Below, piece by piece: positions 17,453-25,825 of a DNA stretch of 64,000 nucleotides. Under the pieces are notes generated by a model that had not been told where the DNA came from, made no database searches, and saw only the letters and a list, made by a program, of their open reading frames with translations. The DNA is taken from IMG/VR virus record IMGVR_UViG_3300012988_000003, positions 1-64,000 of that record; one strand, given 5' to 3'. Each line of letters starts with the position of its first letter. Position 1 is the first letter of the stretch. The stretch comes from a virus. Position numbers and translations under genes: made by a program.

Positions 17453-18151
17453 GTGAGAGACGACATCAAAGGCGCAGTACGCGCACCGGAATCGATTCAG
17501 GAATTTCTTGAGAACTATGGCGGCAGAACGCCCAACGGTGAACCGATGTGGCGCTTAGTGCTGTGCTCCAGCGTTTTCTGGAAGCTGGCCGGAGACTTCA
17601 AGATATGGGATGAACGTGTCCCACTGAATGAGCGCGGCGGCATCGACATGTGGCACGGTGGCAAGCAGTTTGATACACGGCCCATCCGCGTCGAGTCCGG
17701 CATGGTGGAGCGGAGAAAGTATCCCCACATTGAAGGCTGGATTTTGCAGAAGTGGTTCCCGCCAACTTTCTACTCGAAAGCTTTCTGGGAAGCGCCTGAG
17801 AACGCGATGTTTGACGGTACACCGAAGCTTGGACCATGGCCACAGTTTGGCGACTACGAACTGATGTCCGGCCCATACGAGCACGTACCGACGACCGACA
17901 AATTGCGCGACGAAATCGCGGAATATCACAACAGAATTGAAACCGCGCCAGCCTCGATTAAGCAAAGAACGCTCTTGGCGCTGGCAGCGGCACAGGAAGA
18001 AGAAGACCAGTATGCAGCAAGACTGGATGCAAAGCTCGATGCCTTCATTCGCGACCGGTCAACCTACATCAAGAGTTCATCGCTTGAGGCCGGAAGAATC
18101 AGGACTGAGTTGGCCAAGCGCTGCGGTATCACCGAGCACGTCGGCGCGTAG
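17453..18151 (+). CDS. Hypothetical head/tail-region protein
   Basis: 232 residues from GTG 17453 with a TGAGG ribosome site. The first 160 residues are rich in Trp, Phe and Pro (globular; MWRLVLCSSVFWKLAGDFKIWDERVP). Residues 160-215 form a charged helix (KLRDEIAEYHNRIE...AALAAAQEEEDQYAARL). It resembles uncharacterised proteins next to capsid genes of soil phages, from memory. Role unknown. Confidence 0.6.
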   Translation: MRDDIKGAVRAPESIQEFLENYGGRTPNGEPMWRLVLCSSVFWKLAGDFKIWDERVPLNERGGIDMWHGGKQFDTRPIRVESGMVERRKYPHIEGWILQKWFPPTFYSKAFWEAPENAMFDGTPKLGPWPQFGDYELMSGPYEHVPTTDKLRDEIAEYHNRIETAPASIKQRTLLALAAAQEEEDQYAARLDAKLDAFIRDRSTYIKSSSLEAGRIRTELAKRCGITEHVGA

Positions 18152-18153
18152 CT

Positions 18154-18375
18154 TCATTGAATAAAACGAAGCGATGGTATGCGCTGCTGGCCTATAGCTG
18201 GCACTCCGTATTCCTGCCGCTCCATTATTGCCTGCTCAAGAGCAAGGAGGTAATCAACCTTGTATTGCTTGCCGCATGGACAGCTAAAAATCATGTCGGC
18301 TGTCTCCTCTGAGTGAACGCGAACCATGCGCTCAAGGCAACAGGACGATAGCGGCAAACCAACATTCATGCACAT
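18154..18375 (-). CDS. Possible small zinc-binding protein
   Basis: 73 residues on the minus strand between two plus-strand structural genes. The centre (DMIFSCPCGKQYKVDYLLALEQAI) looks like a short cysteine-containing ribbon followed by an amphipathic helix, which is unlikely in random sequence. A second ATG lies two codons in (18369). There is no Shine-Dalgarno sequence, but an extended -10-like TGCTAAAAT ends 6-12 bp before the starts, so the mRNA could be leaderless. A cargo gene is likely if it is real. Confidence 0.4.
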   Translation of the reverse strand: MCMNVGLPLSSCCLERMVRVHSEETADMIFSCPCGKQYKVDYLLALEQAIMERQEYGVPAIGQQRIPSLRFIQ

Positions 18376-18383
18376 GCCCAGAT

Positions 18384-18397
18384 TTTAGCAGTACCCA
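18384..18397 (+). repeat. TTTAGCAGTACCCA element, copy 2
   Basis: Exact copy of the 14-mer at 14420. It lies between the start of the minus-strand zinc protein gene and the plus-strand gene at 18429. Read on the minus strand it gives TGCTAAAAT. Confidence 0.5.
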
Positions 18398-18428
18398 GCA
18401 CCATCACCCCACAAGAAAAGAGAGCAGT

Positions 18429-19424
18429 ATGGACCCGAACTATTTAGAAGGATCAGAAGTATCCACCGCATCAGCCGAAGCAATCAAGAGGCTCAACATT
18501 CAACCGCCCACAGATCAGGACTTCGACCGCGAAGCCCAGCGCCAGCGCGCCACCATGGGTAAAGCCTTTGACGAGGTATTCACCGCAGCTAACGGTGATG
18601 AAGCCACCAAGCGCTTGCTGAAAAGCCAGAACGAAGAGATCAACAAGATGAAGCGTATCGGCTTCCGTCCGGTCACGATCATCAACCTGCTTCCGTTCAA
18701 GCTGCAGATCAATGGCGTTCTGCACTCGCGGTACAACACCGTGGTTCCCCCGGCACCGCCAGAGCCACAGAAAAAAGGCGGCATACCCTACGGTCGGCGC
18801 GTGCTCGACAGAATCTACTTTGATCACAAAGACCTTGGCTCTGACATGCAGGGCATCGACCAGTTCATTGCCGTGCCGTGGCTGCCGATTGAACTGGCGC
18901 AGGACTTCGATCGCGAATACAACGAAATTCAAGGCACCGGAGCGGTCTTCTTCTACGAAGGCGACAACGTTCCTGAGTCAAGCCCGGTACTCGCCCACCA
19001 GTTGAAGGAAGCACAGAAGAGCCTCTTCAAGTGGTGCGAGAAGCGCTGCCAGGAAGCCGACCTCGAATTCGCCAACGACGAATCGCGCAAGAACATCACC
19101 GAGACGCACCGCGAAGCATGGCGCATTTTGAACCGCGCTGCCGTGGTGAAAGACGACGAGAAACCGGCGTGGCTGCATTCGATCTCGACTGGCCGTGTGG
19201 CCCCGGAACTCTGCCCGAATTGCCACAAACCGAAGGATAGTGCGATCTGCGCGAACTGCGGCGTCGTCCACAATCCTCTGGTTGCCTACCGTGATCTGTC
19301 AATGATCGAGTTTGGCCATGTTTCGTTCGGCAAGATGACCGACGAAGAATACAAAGAAGCGGTAAAAGAAAAAGAGAAGCGCGACAAACGCACCTCTCAG
19401 TTGAATAAAAAGGCCGGTAGCTAA
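18429..19424 (+). CDS. Hypothetical virion-region protein with zinc ribbon
   Basis: 331 residues. Helical N-terminus, a middle domain with hydrophobic strands (VTIINLLPFKLQINGVLHSRYNTVV) and WLPIELAQDFDREYNEI, and a C-terminal ribbon CPNCHKPKDSAICANCG (about residues 266-282), then a highly charged tail ending KKAGS. The ribosome site is a GAAAAGAGAG run before ATG 18429. Zinc ribbons are also present in the portal. The function is unknown; head completion is possible by position. Confidence 0.6.
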   Translation: MDPNYLEGSEVSTASAEAIKRLNIQPPTDQDFDREAQRQRATMGKAFDEVFTAANGDEATKRLLKSQNEEINKMKRIGFRPVTIINLLPFKLQINGVLHSRYNTVVPPAPPEPQKKGGIPYGRRVLDRIYFDHKDLGSDMQGIDQFIAVPWLPIELAQDFDREYNEIQGTGAVFFYEGDNVPESSPVLAHQLKEAQKSLFKWCEKRCQEADLEFANDESRKNITETHREAWRILNRAAVVKDDEKPAWLHSISTGRVAPELCPNCHKPKDSAICANCGVVHNPLVAYRDLSMIEFGHVSFGKMTDEEYKEAVKEKEKRDKRTSQLNKKAGS

Positions 19425-19432
19425 AAACATCC

Positions 19433-20122
19433 ATGCTCTATTCCGATCTGAAGGCACGAATCCGCGACCTGGTTGACGATGCCGGTGCAGAGTTTGCGAC
19501 CGACGACTATCTCCAGAGCAAAGTTGCCATGGCCTACGACGATCTCTACAACAAGCTGCGCATGACCGGTGCGCAGTTTGATGAGTCCGTCGTGGAGCTG
19601 ATCAATGTGCCAGTCGGTACGTCCGATCTCGGTGCATATTTTGCTTCCGGCAAGGAACTGGAGCTGCTGCTCAATCCGTCGATTGACGGATTCGACTGGA
19701 AACTTACCGGCCTCGATCCAGTGAATTACCGGACGGCTCGGCTCGTGAGCAAAGTACCGGATGTGCAAGCGGGCCAGTTCATCACGTCATTCGAGTGGAG
19801 AAAAGGAAATCTCTACTTCACTCCGATCACGTCAGCGGTGGACATTCGCATTCGCGGCGAGTTCCTCTTCTCGGCACTGAAGGCAGATGCCGACCCGATT
19901 CAGGCCGGTATCAACGTCGGGAACGTGATCGCGTACTGGACAGCAGCATTGATCGGAATAGTGCGCGGCAATCCGCAGTGGGAAAAGAGCTATCAGTTCA
20001 AAGGCGATTCCGCATTTGATGACATCGCCATCATGCTGACCAAGGCAGACCAAGCCAAGGTACAGCGTGTCGGCAGAACATCACGGCGCAGGTCGCGCAA
20101 TCGGGGTTACATCATCCGGTAG
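19433..20122 (+). CDS. Head-tail adaptor / tail tubular A-like protein
   Basis: 229 residues. Begins MLYSDLKARIRDLVDDAGAEFATDDYLQSKVAMAYDDLYNKL, the helical start common to gp11-type adaptors that sit under the portal. A beta middle follows (GNLYFTPITSAVDIRIRGEFL) and a basic C-terminus (RRRSRNRG). T7 gp11 is of similar length, and gene order (capsid, this gene, then a large nozzle-like gene) agrees. The assignment rests on order and fold pattern. Confidence 0.6.
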   Translation: MLYSDLKARIRDLVDDAGAEFATDDYLQSKVAMAYDDLYNKLRMTGAQFDESVVELINVPVGTSDLGAYFASGKELELLLNPSIDGFDWKLTGLDPVNYRTARLVSKVPDVQAGQFITSFEWRKGNLYFTPITSAVDIRIRGEFLFSALKADADPIQAGINVGNVIAYWTAALIGIVRGNPQWEKSYQFKGDSAFDDIAIMLTKADQAKVQRVGRTSRRRSRNRGYIIR

Positions 20123-20147
20123 TTAGAGGCCGATGCCTTCGCCCTGT

Positions 20148-20351
20148 TCACCTATCGGCGTCAGTGAACGCGGCGTGATCAGAAGCTAAAGTTGCCTGAC
20201 CATCGAACATTGGTGAGGGTGATGTGTGTAGCTTCCCCTCCATGTTTTGCGCAAGCTGTCTGTATTTCTTCATCTGTAGCAAGTTCGCCAGCAGAGACAA
20301 ACTCAGCAATATAACCATCGCGGCAAAAAATAGCCCATTTATGCGTATCAA
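20148..20351 (-). CDS. Possible small membrane protein
   Basis: 67 residues on the minus strand. One clear transmembrane helix (NGLFFAAMVILLSLSLLANLL) is followed by a short Lys/Gln helix and a Ser/Pro tail. The frame opens at a TTG (20351), and an internal ATG begins at the hydrophobic core. It fills an otherwise empty 371-bp space between structural genes. Possible cargo gene or lysis accessory. Weak start signals keep confidence low. Confidence 0.35.
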   Translation of the reverse strand: MIRINGLFFAAMVILLSLSLLANLLQMKKYRQLAQNMEGKLHTSPSPMFDGQATLASDHAAFTDADR

Positions 20352-20438
20352 AATAGCATCACCCTCTTTCCTCCGCCGGTTGCGTCCGTTTTTAGTTAAC
20401 CGAGTTTAGCAAACTACAACAATTTCACAAGCACGACA

Positions 20439-20461
20439 CCCGCCCGCGAGCGGGATTTTTT
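20439..20461 (+). terminator. Terminator or attenuator before the gene at 20494
   Basis: Stem CCCGC / GCGGG followed by ATTTTTT. Layout and flanks closely parallel the hairpin at 14438-14460, including a TTTAGCA element 28-34 bp upstream. Confidence 0.65.
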
Positions 20462-20493
20462 ACGCCCCTAAAGCGGGCAGGAGAAAACAAACC

Positions 20494-20871
20494 ATGGCAA
20501 ACGCACTCGCACTGCAAGAAGTGCAGACCGGCAACAACGTGGACGTTTACGTCTACAAACTCACCCTGAGCGGAAACTATGTTCAGGCCGTTCGTGGCAC
20601 CAATACCGGCGAGCGCCTTCAACCGCTCAACGCTTCCAACCTGAACTTTAATCCGAAAGCCTTCCCGGGCAACAAGGGATTCAAGCGCGGCTACGTGATT
20701 CAGGGCGGCGCTGGAAACGGCGTCGAGATCATCCCCGGTGCGGACGCTCTCAACTGGCTTCTTAAAGTCTTCTCGGCCGTCAACACCGAGTTGGTAGCCG
20801 GAGCCTACAACGCAGCCATCACCGGCGATCTGGACTTCACGATCGCGTTCGAAGCTGATCCAGTCAACTAA
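20494..20871 (+). CDS. Hypothetical small structural protein (possible decoration or tail protein)
   Basis: 125 residues with a strong ribosome site (GCAGGAGAAAACAAACC-ATG) and its own leader module. Mostly beta strands (NNVDVYVYKLTLSGNYVQAVRG...DLDFTIAFEADPVN). An individual control region suggests high expression, as for decoration proteins. No family recognised. It ends six bases before the nozzle gene. Confidence 0.55.
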   Translation: MANALALQEVQTGNNVDVYVYKLTLSGNYVQAVRGTNTGERLQPLNASNLNFNPKAFPGNKGFKRGYVIQGGAGNGVEIIPGADALNWLLKVFSAVNTELVAGAYNAAITGDLDFTIAFEADPVN

Positions 20872-20877
20872 ATCATC

Positions 20878-23529
20878 TTGGCAAACTTCACTGGGCATCA
20901 GCCGCACGCCTTAGACAAATTCAGCAGCATGGACGAGCAGTCAGATATTGACAATCTGCCGCTTGGAGTTGCCGCTGTAGCGCGTAACGTCACCTATCGC
21001 TTGACAGGTGTGCGTACACGCTGGGGCATTGGGCAGACGCTCGGTAATGTGGCTGTGGGATTTAATACCGGAAAGAATTTTCCGGTCACCGGACTGCAAT
21101 CGTTCAAGTACAACGGCAACGGAGTCACCGCCGACAAGCAAGTACCTTTGGTTTACGACCAGCAGGGCAACATGTTCATTGAAAGCCCTGCCGGTTCGGG
21201 AACCCTTGTCCCGGTGGCTCCAGCCAAAAATTCTGACGGCAACAATCTGATTTCGCTTCCAGCAGGCTACCTGCAAGCGGCACAGACATTGAACCGCGGC
21301 TATCTGGCCTTCACCGATTTAACAAGGTCTACCGGCCTGCCTGCGGCTTACGACCTCAATACCGGGATACTCGATCCGGCCAGCATGAAGCTGTTCGGTT
21401 TCAAGTGGACGGCGGGAACCGCTGTTTCTGTCGGTGAGATCGTGTCGCCAACCTCGGTTGCAGGAAACGGCCATCTCTACCGCTGCACCACAGCAGGAAT
21501 GACAGACGGAGCAGAACCGATCTGGCCGCTGACCGATGGTGGAACCATTGTTGACGGTACCGTGACGTGGACCGAATACACTCCGGTTCTGGCGCAGAGC
21601 CTACAGACTTTGCTTACCGGGGCACCGGCGGTAGCGCGCAATGCTGGCGCGGGAGCCTTTGCTGCTGCCCGTGACGTGTACATCGCAGTCACCCTGGTCA
21701 ACGGCAACGGCGAAACGCTGCTCTCTGGCATCTTCAGTTTCGTCAACACGGTATTGAATGACGCTTTCACCGTCACCAGCCCGACGCTTCCAGCTTGGGT
21801 CGTGGCGCTTACCGGCGCGAACGCGGTGACCGGCTACAACGTTTATGAAGCCGACGTGCCGACTGGCAACGCAGCGCCGATCTCTTCGGCATTCAAGAAG
21901 CAGGCGGGTGGCCCGTTTGCCATTGGCGGCAACGTCACGCTGACGGCTTCAACCGCAGGCGCAGCACCGCCAGTTACCGACCTGTCTTTCATCGTCCCGG
22001 CAGGAAACATATGTGCGGGCCAGCGCTACGCGGTGACGCTCTTCGTGAACCGGAATGGCTACATCACCGGCATGACGCAGGCTTCGGTTGTGGGTATCAA
22101 CGTAGCGGCCAACGGTTCGCAGCTTTACATGGCCAATGTCGCCATCGGGCCAAAGAACACAGCACAGCGCATCGTGGCTTTCGGTATCGCCGGTGGAACC
22201 AACGTCGGGCCATTCGCCTACATTCCAACGACCGATTCGGTCAACGGCATTCAGATGACCTCGACGGTCATCAACGACAACACGACGACCACGGCTACAT
22301 TCAATTTCACCGACATCTATCTCACGCTGCAGATGGCCACGACCACGAACGTGACCGGCTTCTTCGATAAGATCCAGATTCCTAGCTGTGTCGGCTGCTA
22401 CTTCTCTCCAACGTTGAACCGGATGATCTGGTTCCCTGATGCGCTGTCTTCCGGCTTCTACATCTCGCCGGTACGCGATCCTGAGACCATCTTCGGTTCA
22501 ACCGGCATCCTGCAGGTATCGGAAAACGACCGCGAGAAGCGTATGGGCTGGGTGGACTTTAAATCCGTCCAGTACGTGCTCAAGGAAAAGTCAGGGCATG
22601 AAGTCACTGTCAGCTCGGTCAATCCGTCTCAGTGGACTTCCCGCCGTAGGTGGACCGGTATGGGGCCATGTGGCCTACGTGCTTTCGACGTCGGACCAGA
22701 TTTCATCGCCTTCGCGCACCGGTCAGGCGCTTACGTTTTTCGCGGCGACACCCCGCAATGGGTTTCAAAAGAACTCTCGATCACCTGGAAGCGTATCAAC
22801 TGGGCTGCCGCTTCTACCATCTGGGTAGCGATTGACGACGAGACGAAGGAAGTAAGATTCGGCGTTCCGCTGGGTCTGGCCACGGTACCGAGCCACATCC
22901 TGAAGCTCAATTACGAAGAGTCGGAACTGATGGATCCGCCGGTTCATTCCTCGATCTACAGCCGCGGAAAGTTCGTCTCTTCAGCGGGCGCGCGCAAATG
23001 GTCGATCGACACGATCGCGGCCAATAGTTGCATCAGGGCCGAAAGGACACTGTTAAATCTGCCAGTTGACGGCAGTTTCGATCAGCAGACCGCACAGTCT
23101 CAGGTTCTGTTCGCATCCTCAAACCCTGACGGCGCGGTTGCCGGTGTGTTGCCGGGAGTTCTGGCCGACCTTACACCGACGGTGAGCGTAGGGATTGACT
23201 CGGTTTATGAGGGCGTCCCGCCGGGAGAAGCGCTGAAAATCCTGCAACTGGGAGGTGTGCAGGTGAACTGCGGCGGCTCGGGCGCTATCGGGATAAGTCT
23301 TCTCTCACAAAACAACAAGGCCACAGCCGACGGCGGCAATAATACTCTGGCCACCGAGAAGATACTGAAAGACCTCATCGCACCGAATATCGCCTACGTG
23401 GCGCAAGCCTCAGGCCATGCCGAACGCTGGCGGTTAAGAGTTTCTAATAAAGGATTCCCCGGGGCAGGTTTTGACCTGAAATCGGCCATCATCTGGGCGC
23501 GAGCGCTATTCCAGTCGAGAACCAAGTGA
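20878..23529 (+). CDS. Tail nozzle / tail tubular B-like protein
   Basis: 883 residues from TTG 20878. The N-terminus (SDIDNLPLGVAAVARNVTYRLTGVRTRWGI) is the typical opening of gp12/gp10-like nozzle proteins. Residues about 200-235 hold a carbohydrate-binding-like repeat (HLYRCTTAGMTDGAEPIW), residues about 300-355 an FN3-like TGYNVY segment, and the C-terminal half beta-propeller-like strands (EKRMGWVDFKSVQYVLK). It follows the adaptor gene, and its last bases overlap the next start (GTGA). In podoviruses this protein forms the tube tip that binds spikes. Confidence 0.65.
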   Translation: MANFTGHQPHALDKFSSMDEQSDIDNLPLGVAAVARNVTYRLTGVRTRWGIGQTLGNVAVGFNTGKNFPVTGLQSFKYNGNGVTADKQVPLVYDQQGNMFIESPAGSGTLVPVAPAKNSDGNNLISLPAGYLQAAQTLNRGYLAFTDLTRSTGLPAAYDLNTGILDPASMKLFGFKWTAGTAVSVGEIVSPTSVAGNGHLYRCTTAGMTDGAEPIWPLTDGGTIVDGTVTWTEYTPVLAQSLQTLLTGAPAVARNAGAGAFAAARDVYIAVTLVNGNGETLLSGIFSFVNTVLNDAFTVTSPTLPAWVVALTGANAVTGYNVYEADVPTGNAAPISSAFKKQAGGPFAIGGNVTLTASTAGAAPPVTDLSFIVPAGNICAGQRYAVTLFVNRNGYITGMTQASVVGINVAANGSQLYMANVAIGPKNTAQRIVAFGIAGGTNVGPFAYIPTTDSVNGIQMTSTVINDNTTTTATFNFTDIYLTLQMATTTNVTGFFDKIQIPSCVGCYFSPTLNRMIWFPDALSSGFYISPVRDPETIFGSTGILQVSENDREKRMGWVDFKSVQYVLKEKSGHEVTVSSVNPSQWTSRRRWTGMGPCGLRAFDVGPDFIAFAHRSGAYVFRGDTPQWVSKELSITWKRINWAAASTIWVAIDDETKEVRFGVPLGLATVPSHILKLNYEESELMDPPVHSSIYSRGKFVSSAGARKWSIDTIAANSCIRAERTLLNLPVDGSFDQQTAQSQVLFASSNPDGAVAGVLPGVLADLTPTVSVGIDSVYEGVPPGEALKILQLGGVQVNCGGSGAIGISLLSQNNKATADGGNNTLATEKILKDLIAPNIAYVAQASGHAERWRLRVSNKGFPGAGFDLKSAIIWARALFQSRTK

Positions 23530-24464
23530 GTACCTTTACTGACTACATAAACCAGTTGCCGCATGACACTCCAGAGGTATTCCGGCGCATGCTCACTGAT
23601 CTCGGTGGGATGGAAGACAGGATTTCAAGGATCCTGCCGGCCTACGGCAACGGTTTTGTGGACATGCCGCTGACCACATCGCCAACGAAGCCGGTCACCC
23701 CGCCGGCAGCAACTTTCACGGTGCTGGGGCTCGACGGCAAGTTCCAGATTACCGTCGTCCTGCCGCAAAACACCGTGGCGCCGAGTGTGGCCATGCGCCG
23801 GCAGTTGATTGTTGAAGACCAGAACTCGCTTCTGGCGCCGATGGTCCACCAGTTACAGTCGGCCACCAGCGTCAGGTTTGACGCGACCAGCGCGACGACG
23901 ACTTACGACCTGGGCGCAAATCTGACCTTTGAGGTCCAGGACCCTAACCAGACGAAGTTCTGGCGGCTCAGAAGTTCATTCGACGGGCAGGCGTGGAATG
24001 CATGGCAGATTTTCATTTCTGCTGCGGTCTGCGGGCCGGTTGCGGTTCAATCCGGCTTTGAGCGGTCAACCTCGGTTGCTCCCCGGTCAGTGCTCAATAC
24101 CAACAATGCGACGGTGAATTCGGTCGATGCCGGGGCCAGCGCAACGATCCGGATATTCGGCGGTGGTGGTGTAGGCAGTTCATACACGCGGTTCGACGGC
24201 CAGGGAAACCAGATCACAACGGCGGGCGCTTCGATTCTTGGAGCGGCTTACACCACGCAGTACGCCATCGTTCTGAATACGCTGCTGGTGCATCTGGCCT
24301 TCCCGACGGCCACACAGTATCTCTCAACGATCGCAGACGCATTTTTCTACATTGCCACGATGACCACGGTAGCGGCTGGTGGTGGTGGTGGAACTACAGG
24401 CGGCGGCCAGACAGGCGGCGGTGGCGGAACTACCGGCGGCAACAACAAGCTCCCGCAACTCTAA
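23526..24464 (+). CDS. Tail-tip protein with glycine-rich C-terminus
   Basis: 312 residues from GTG 23526, overlapping the nozzle stop by 4 bp. A beta-rich central region (TFTVLGLDGKFQITVVLPQN...KFWRLRSSFDGQAW) looks like an immunoglobulin/FN3-type fold. The last 35 residues are Gly/Thr repeats (GGGGGTTGGGQTGGGGG), likely a flexible linker or adhesive end. Translational coupling suggests it assembles on the nozzle. Confidence 0.6.
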   Translation: MSTFTDYINQLPHDTPEVFRRMLTDLGGMEDRISRILPAYGNGFVDMPLTTSPTKPVTPPAATFTVLGLDGKFQITVVLPQNTVAPSVAMRRQLIVEDQNSLLAPMVHQLQSATSVRFDATSATTTYDLGANLTFEVQDPNQTKFWRLRSSFDGQAWNAWQIFISAAVCGPVAVQSGFERSTSVAPRSVLNTNNATVNSVDAGASATIRIFGGGGVGSSYTRFDGQGNQITTAGASILGAAYTTQYAIVLNTLLVHLAFPTATQYLSTIADAFFYIATMTTVAAGGGGGTTGGGQTGGGGGTTGGNNKLPQL

Positions 24465-24474
24465 GAAATAACTT

Positions 24475-24837
24475 ATGGCCATAACACAGAAAGAAACGCT
24501 GATCCCGGAGTTGCATTCAAGGCTGGTCGTGTTCTCTGACCACTTCGGTCATGAGCACAAAGCAATCGTACCGACGCATATTGCAGTCGAAGACCCGATG
24601 AAGCCTTTTCCCGCATGGCCGGTGAATATTCAGGAATTCGATTCCCAGTTATGCAACATCGAGAAGATGATGCGCGACCGCGAGCTGGCGTTTCTACAGC
24701 ATTGCCTTCAGCATCCGGAGCACGCTTCACATCCCCTGGTACTCTCGCATCCTGATCACCCGGCAAACAAGAAATCAGAACCGGACTTCAACGCATTTGA
24801 AAAAGCGATGCAGAAGGATTGTAAGGATTGTGGCTGA
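24475..24837 (+). CDS. Hypothetical 120-residue protein
   Basis: His/Pro-rich helical protein (LQHCLQHPEHASHPLVLSHPDHPANK) with a KDCKDCG end. Its stop overlaps the start of the acetyltransferase-like gene. No family recognised; the histidines could bind metal. Confidence 0.5.
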   Translation: MAITQKETLIPELHSRLVVFSDHFGHEHKAIVPTHIAVEDPMKPFPAWPVNIQEFDSQLCNIEKMMRDRELAFLQHCLQHPEHASHPLVLSHPDHPANKKSEPDFNAFEKAMQKDCKDCG

Positions 24838-25231
24838 AGTAGCGATCCGGCAAGCGACACCTGAAGACTGGCCGGGAATACTGAAGTGCCATGCCCAGAT
24901 TGAAGAGAAGGTCGGCACAAAGCTGGACCTGCCGGAGTTGAATGATCCGGCAATTCTGGTCTTTGAAGTTGCGGTGTGTGACGGCGAAATAATCAGTTTC
25001 AGCTATCAGGAAAAAGCTATCGAGTACTGCATGGGCGGTACTGACCCGCGTGGTACGGCCGCATTCAAGGCGCGCGTCCCGGAGTTGTTTCGCGGTGCCA
25101 AGCAAATAGGAATTCGTTTCATCCACTGCGCGGTTCCAGCGGAGTGCGAAGCAGTAGGCAAGCATTTGGAAGACAGCGGCTTTTACTCGACCGCCGAATC
25201 ACTCCGATATTTCAAACTCGATCTCAGATAG
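24830..25231 (+). CDS. GNAT-like acetyltransferase
   Basis: 133 residues from GTG 24830 (AAGGATT upstream), overlapping the previous stop. AIRQATPEDWPGILKCHAQIEE is the usual first strand and helix of GNAT proteins. LVFEVAVCDGEIISF matches the beta2-beta3 hairpin, and GIRFIHCAVPAECEAVGKHLEDSGFY the late strand and helix. The acetyl-CoA-binding QxxGxG/A loop is not obvious, so the enzyme may be altered or a structural homologue. Acetyltransferases of this kind occur beside phage internal-protein genes. The substrate is unknown. Confidence 0.6.
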   Translation: MAEVAIRQATPEDWPGILKCHAQIEEKVGTKLDLPELNDPAILVFEVAVCDGEIISFSYQEKAIEYCMGGTDPRGTAAFKARVPELFRGAKQIGIRFIHCAVPAECEAVGKHLEDSGFYSTAESLRYFKLDLR

Positions 25232-25240
25232 GAACCAAAC

Positions 25241-25822
25241 GTGTCCCGAGACCAACAGAAAAAAGTGACAAACGCCGGTCTGGCGAACAGCGCAGCCGAT
25301 CAGGCCAACGCAGCCGCATCATTCGCCGGTACCAACAAAGCACTCGGCGATTACTCGAACCGGCTCAATGAATTCATCGCGGCCAACCCATACAAAGCCG
25401 GTGGCGAGTTCGCGCAGGATCAGTCCCAGATTGCGGCATCGGCGGCAGACACCAGCTCCAACGCCATCAGAGACAAACTCGCGCGCGATGCAATAACGTC
25501 TGGCGAAAACACCGGCGGGTACGCGAACAACGTCGCCGAAGCGCAGCGGCAAGCCACCCGGGACCAGGCGACACACATGGCCGGTGCGGATGCTTCGCGC
25601 ATTGGGGCCAAGAGCGCGTACGACAAGGCAGGGCTTGACGCCAGCGCGTTACCGGCAGACCTGCAAGCCAGGCTCTACGGTACGTCGATCTCTGGGGCGA
25701 ACGGAGCGCTTGGAGTGGCTGGGGATTCGGCCAAGACACCATCATTCCTCGATCGGCTGGGCGGTAGCTTTGCCGACGCATTCGGCAAGACGCTTGCTAC
25801 CGGAACAGGGGGCAACGGTTAA
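25241..25822 (+). CDS. Internal virion (ejection) protein, gp14-like position
   Basis: 193 residues from GTG 25241 with GGAACC upstream. Strongly Ala/Asn/Gly/Gln-rich helical sequence (AADQANAAASFAGTNKALGDYSNRLNEF) ending in a glycine-rich tail. Similar size, composition and place as T7 gp14, the first of the internal core proteins that exit with the DNA. The exact identity is not provable by eye. Confidence 0.55.
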   Translation: MSRDQQKKVTNAGLANSAADQANAAASFAGTNKALGDYSNRLNEFIAANPYKAGGEFAQDQSQIAASAADTSSNAIRDKLARDAITSGENTGGYANNVAEAQRQATRDQATHMAGADASRIGAKSAYDKAGLDASALPADLQARLYGTSISGANGALGVAGDSAKTPSFLDRLGGSFADAFGKTLATGTGGNG

Positions 25823-25825
25823 CCC

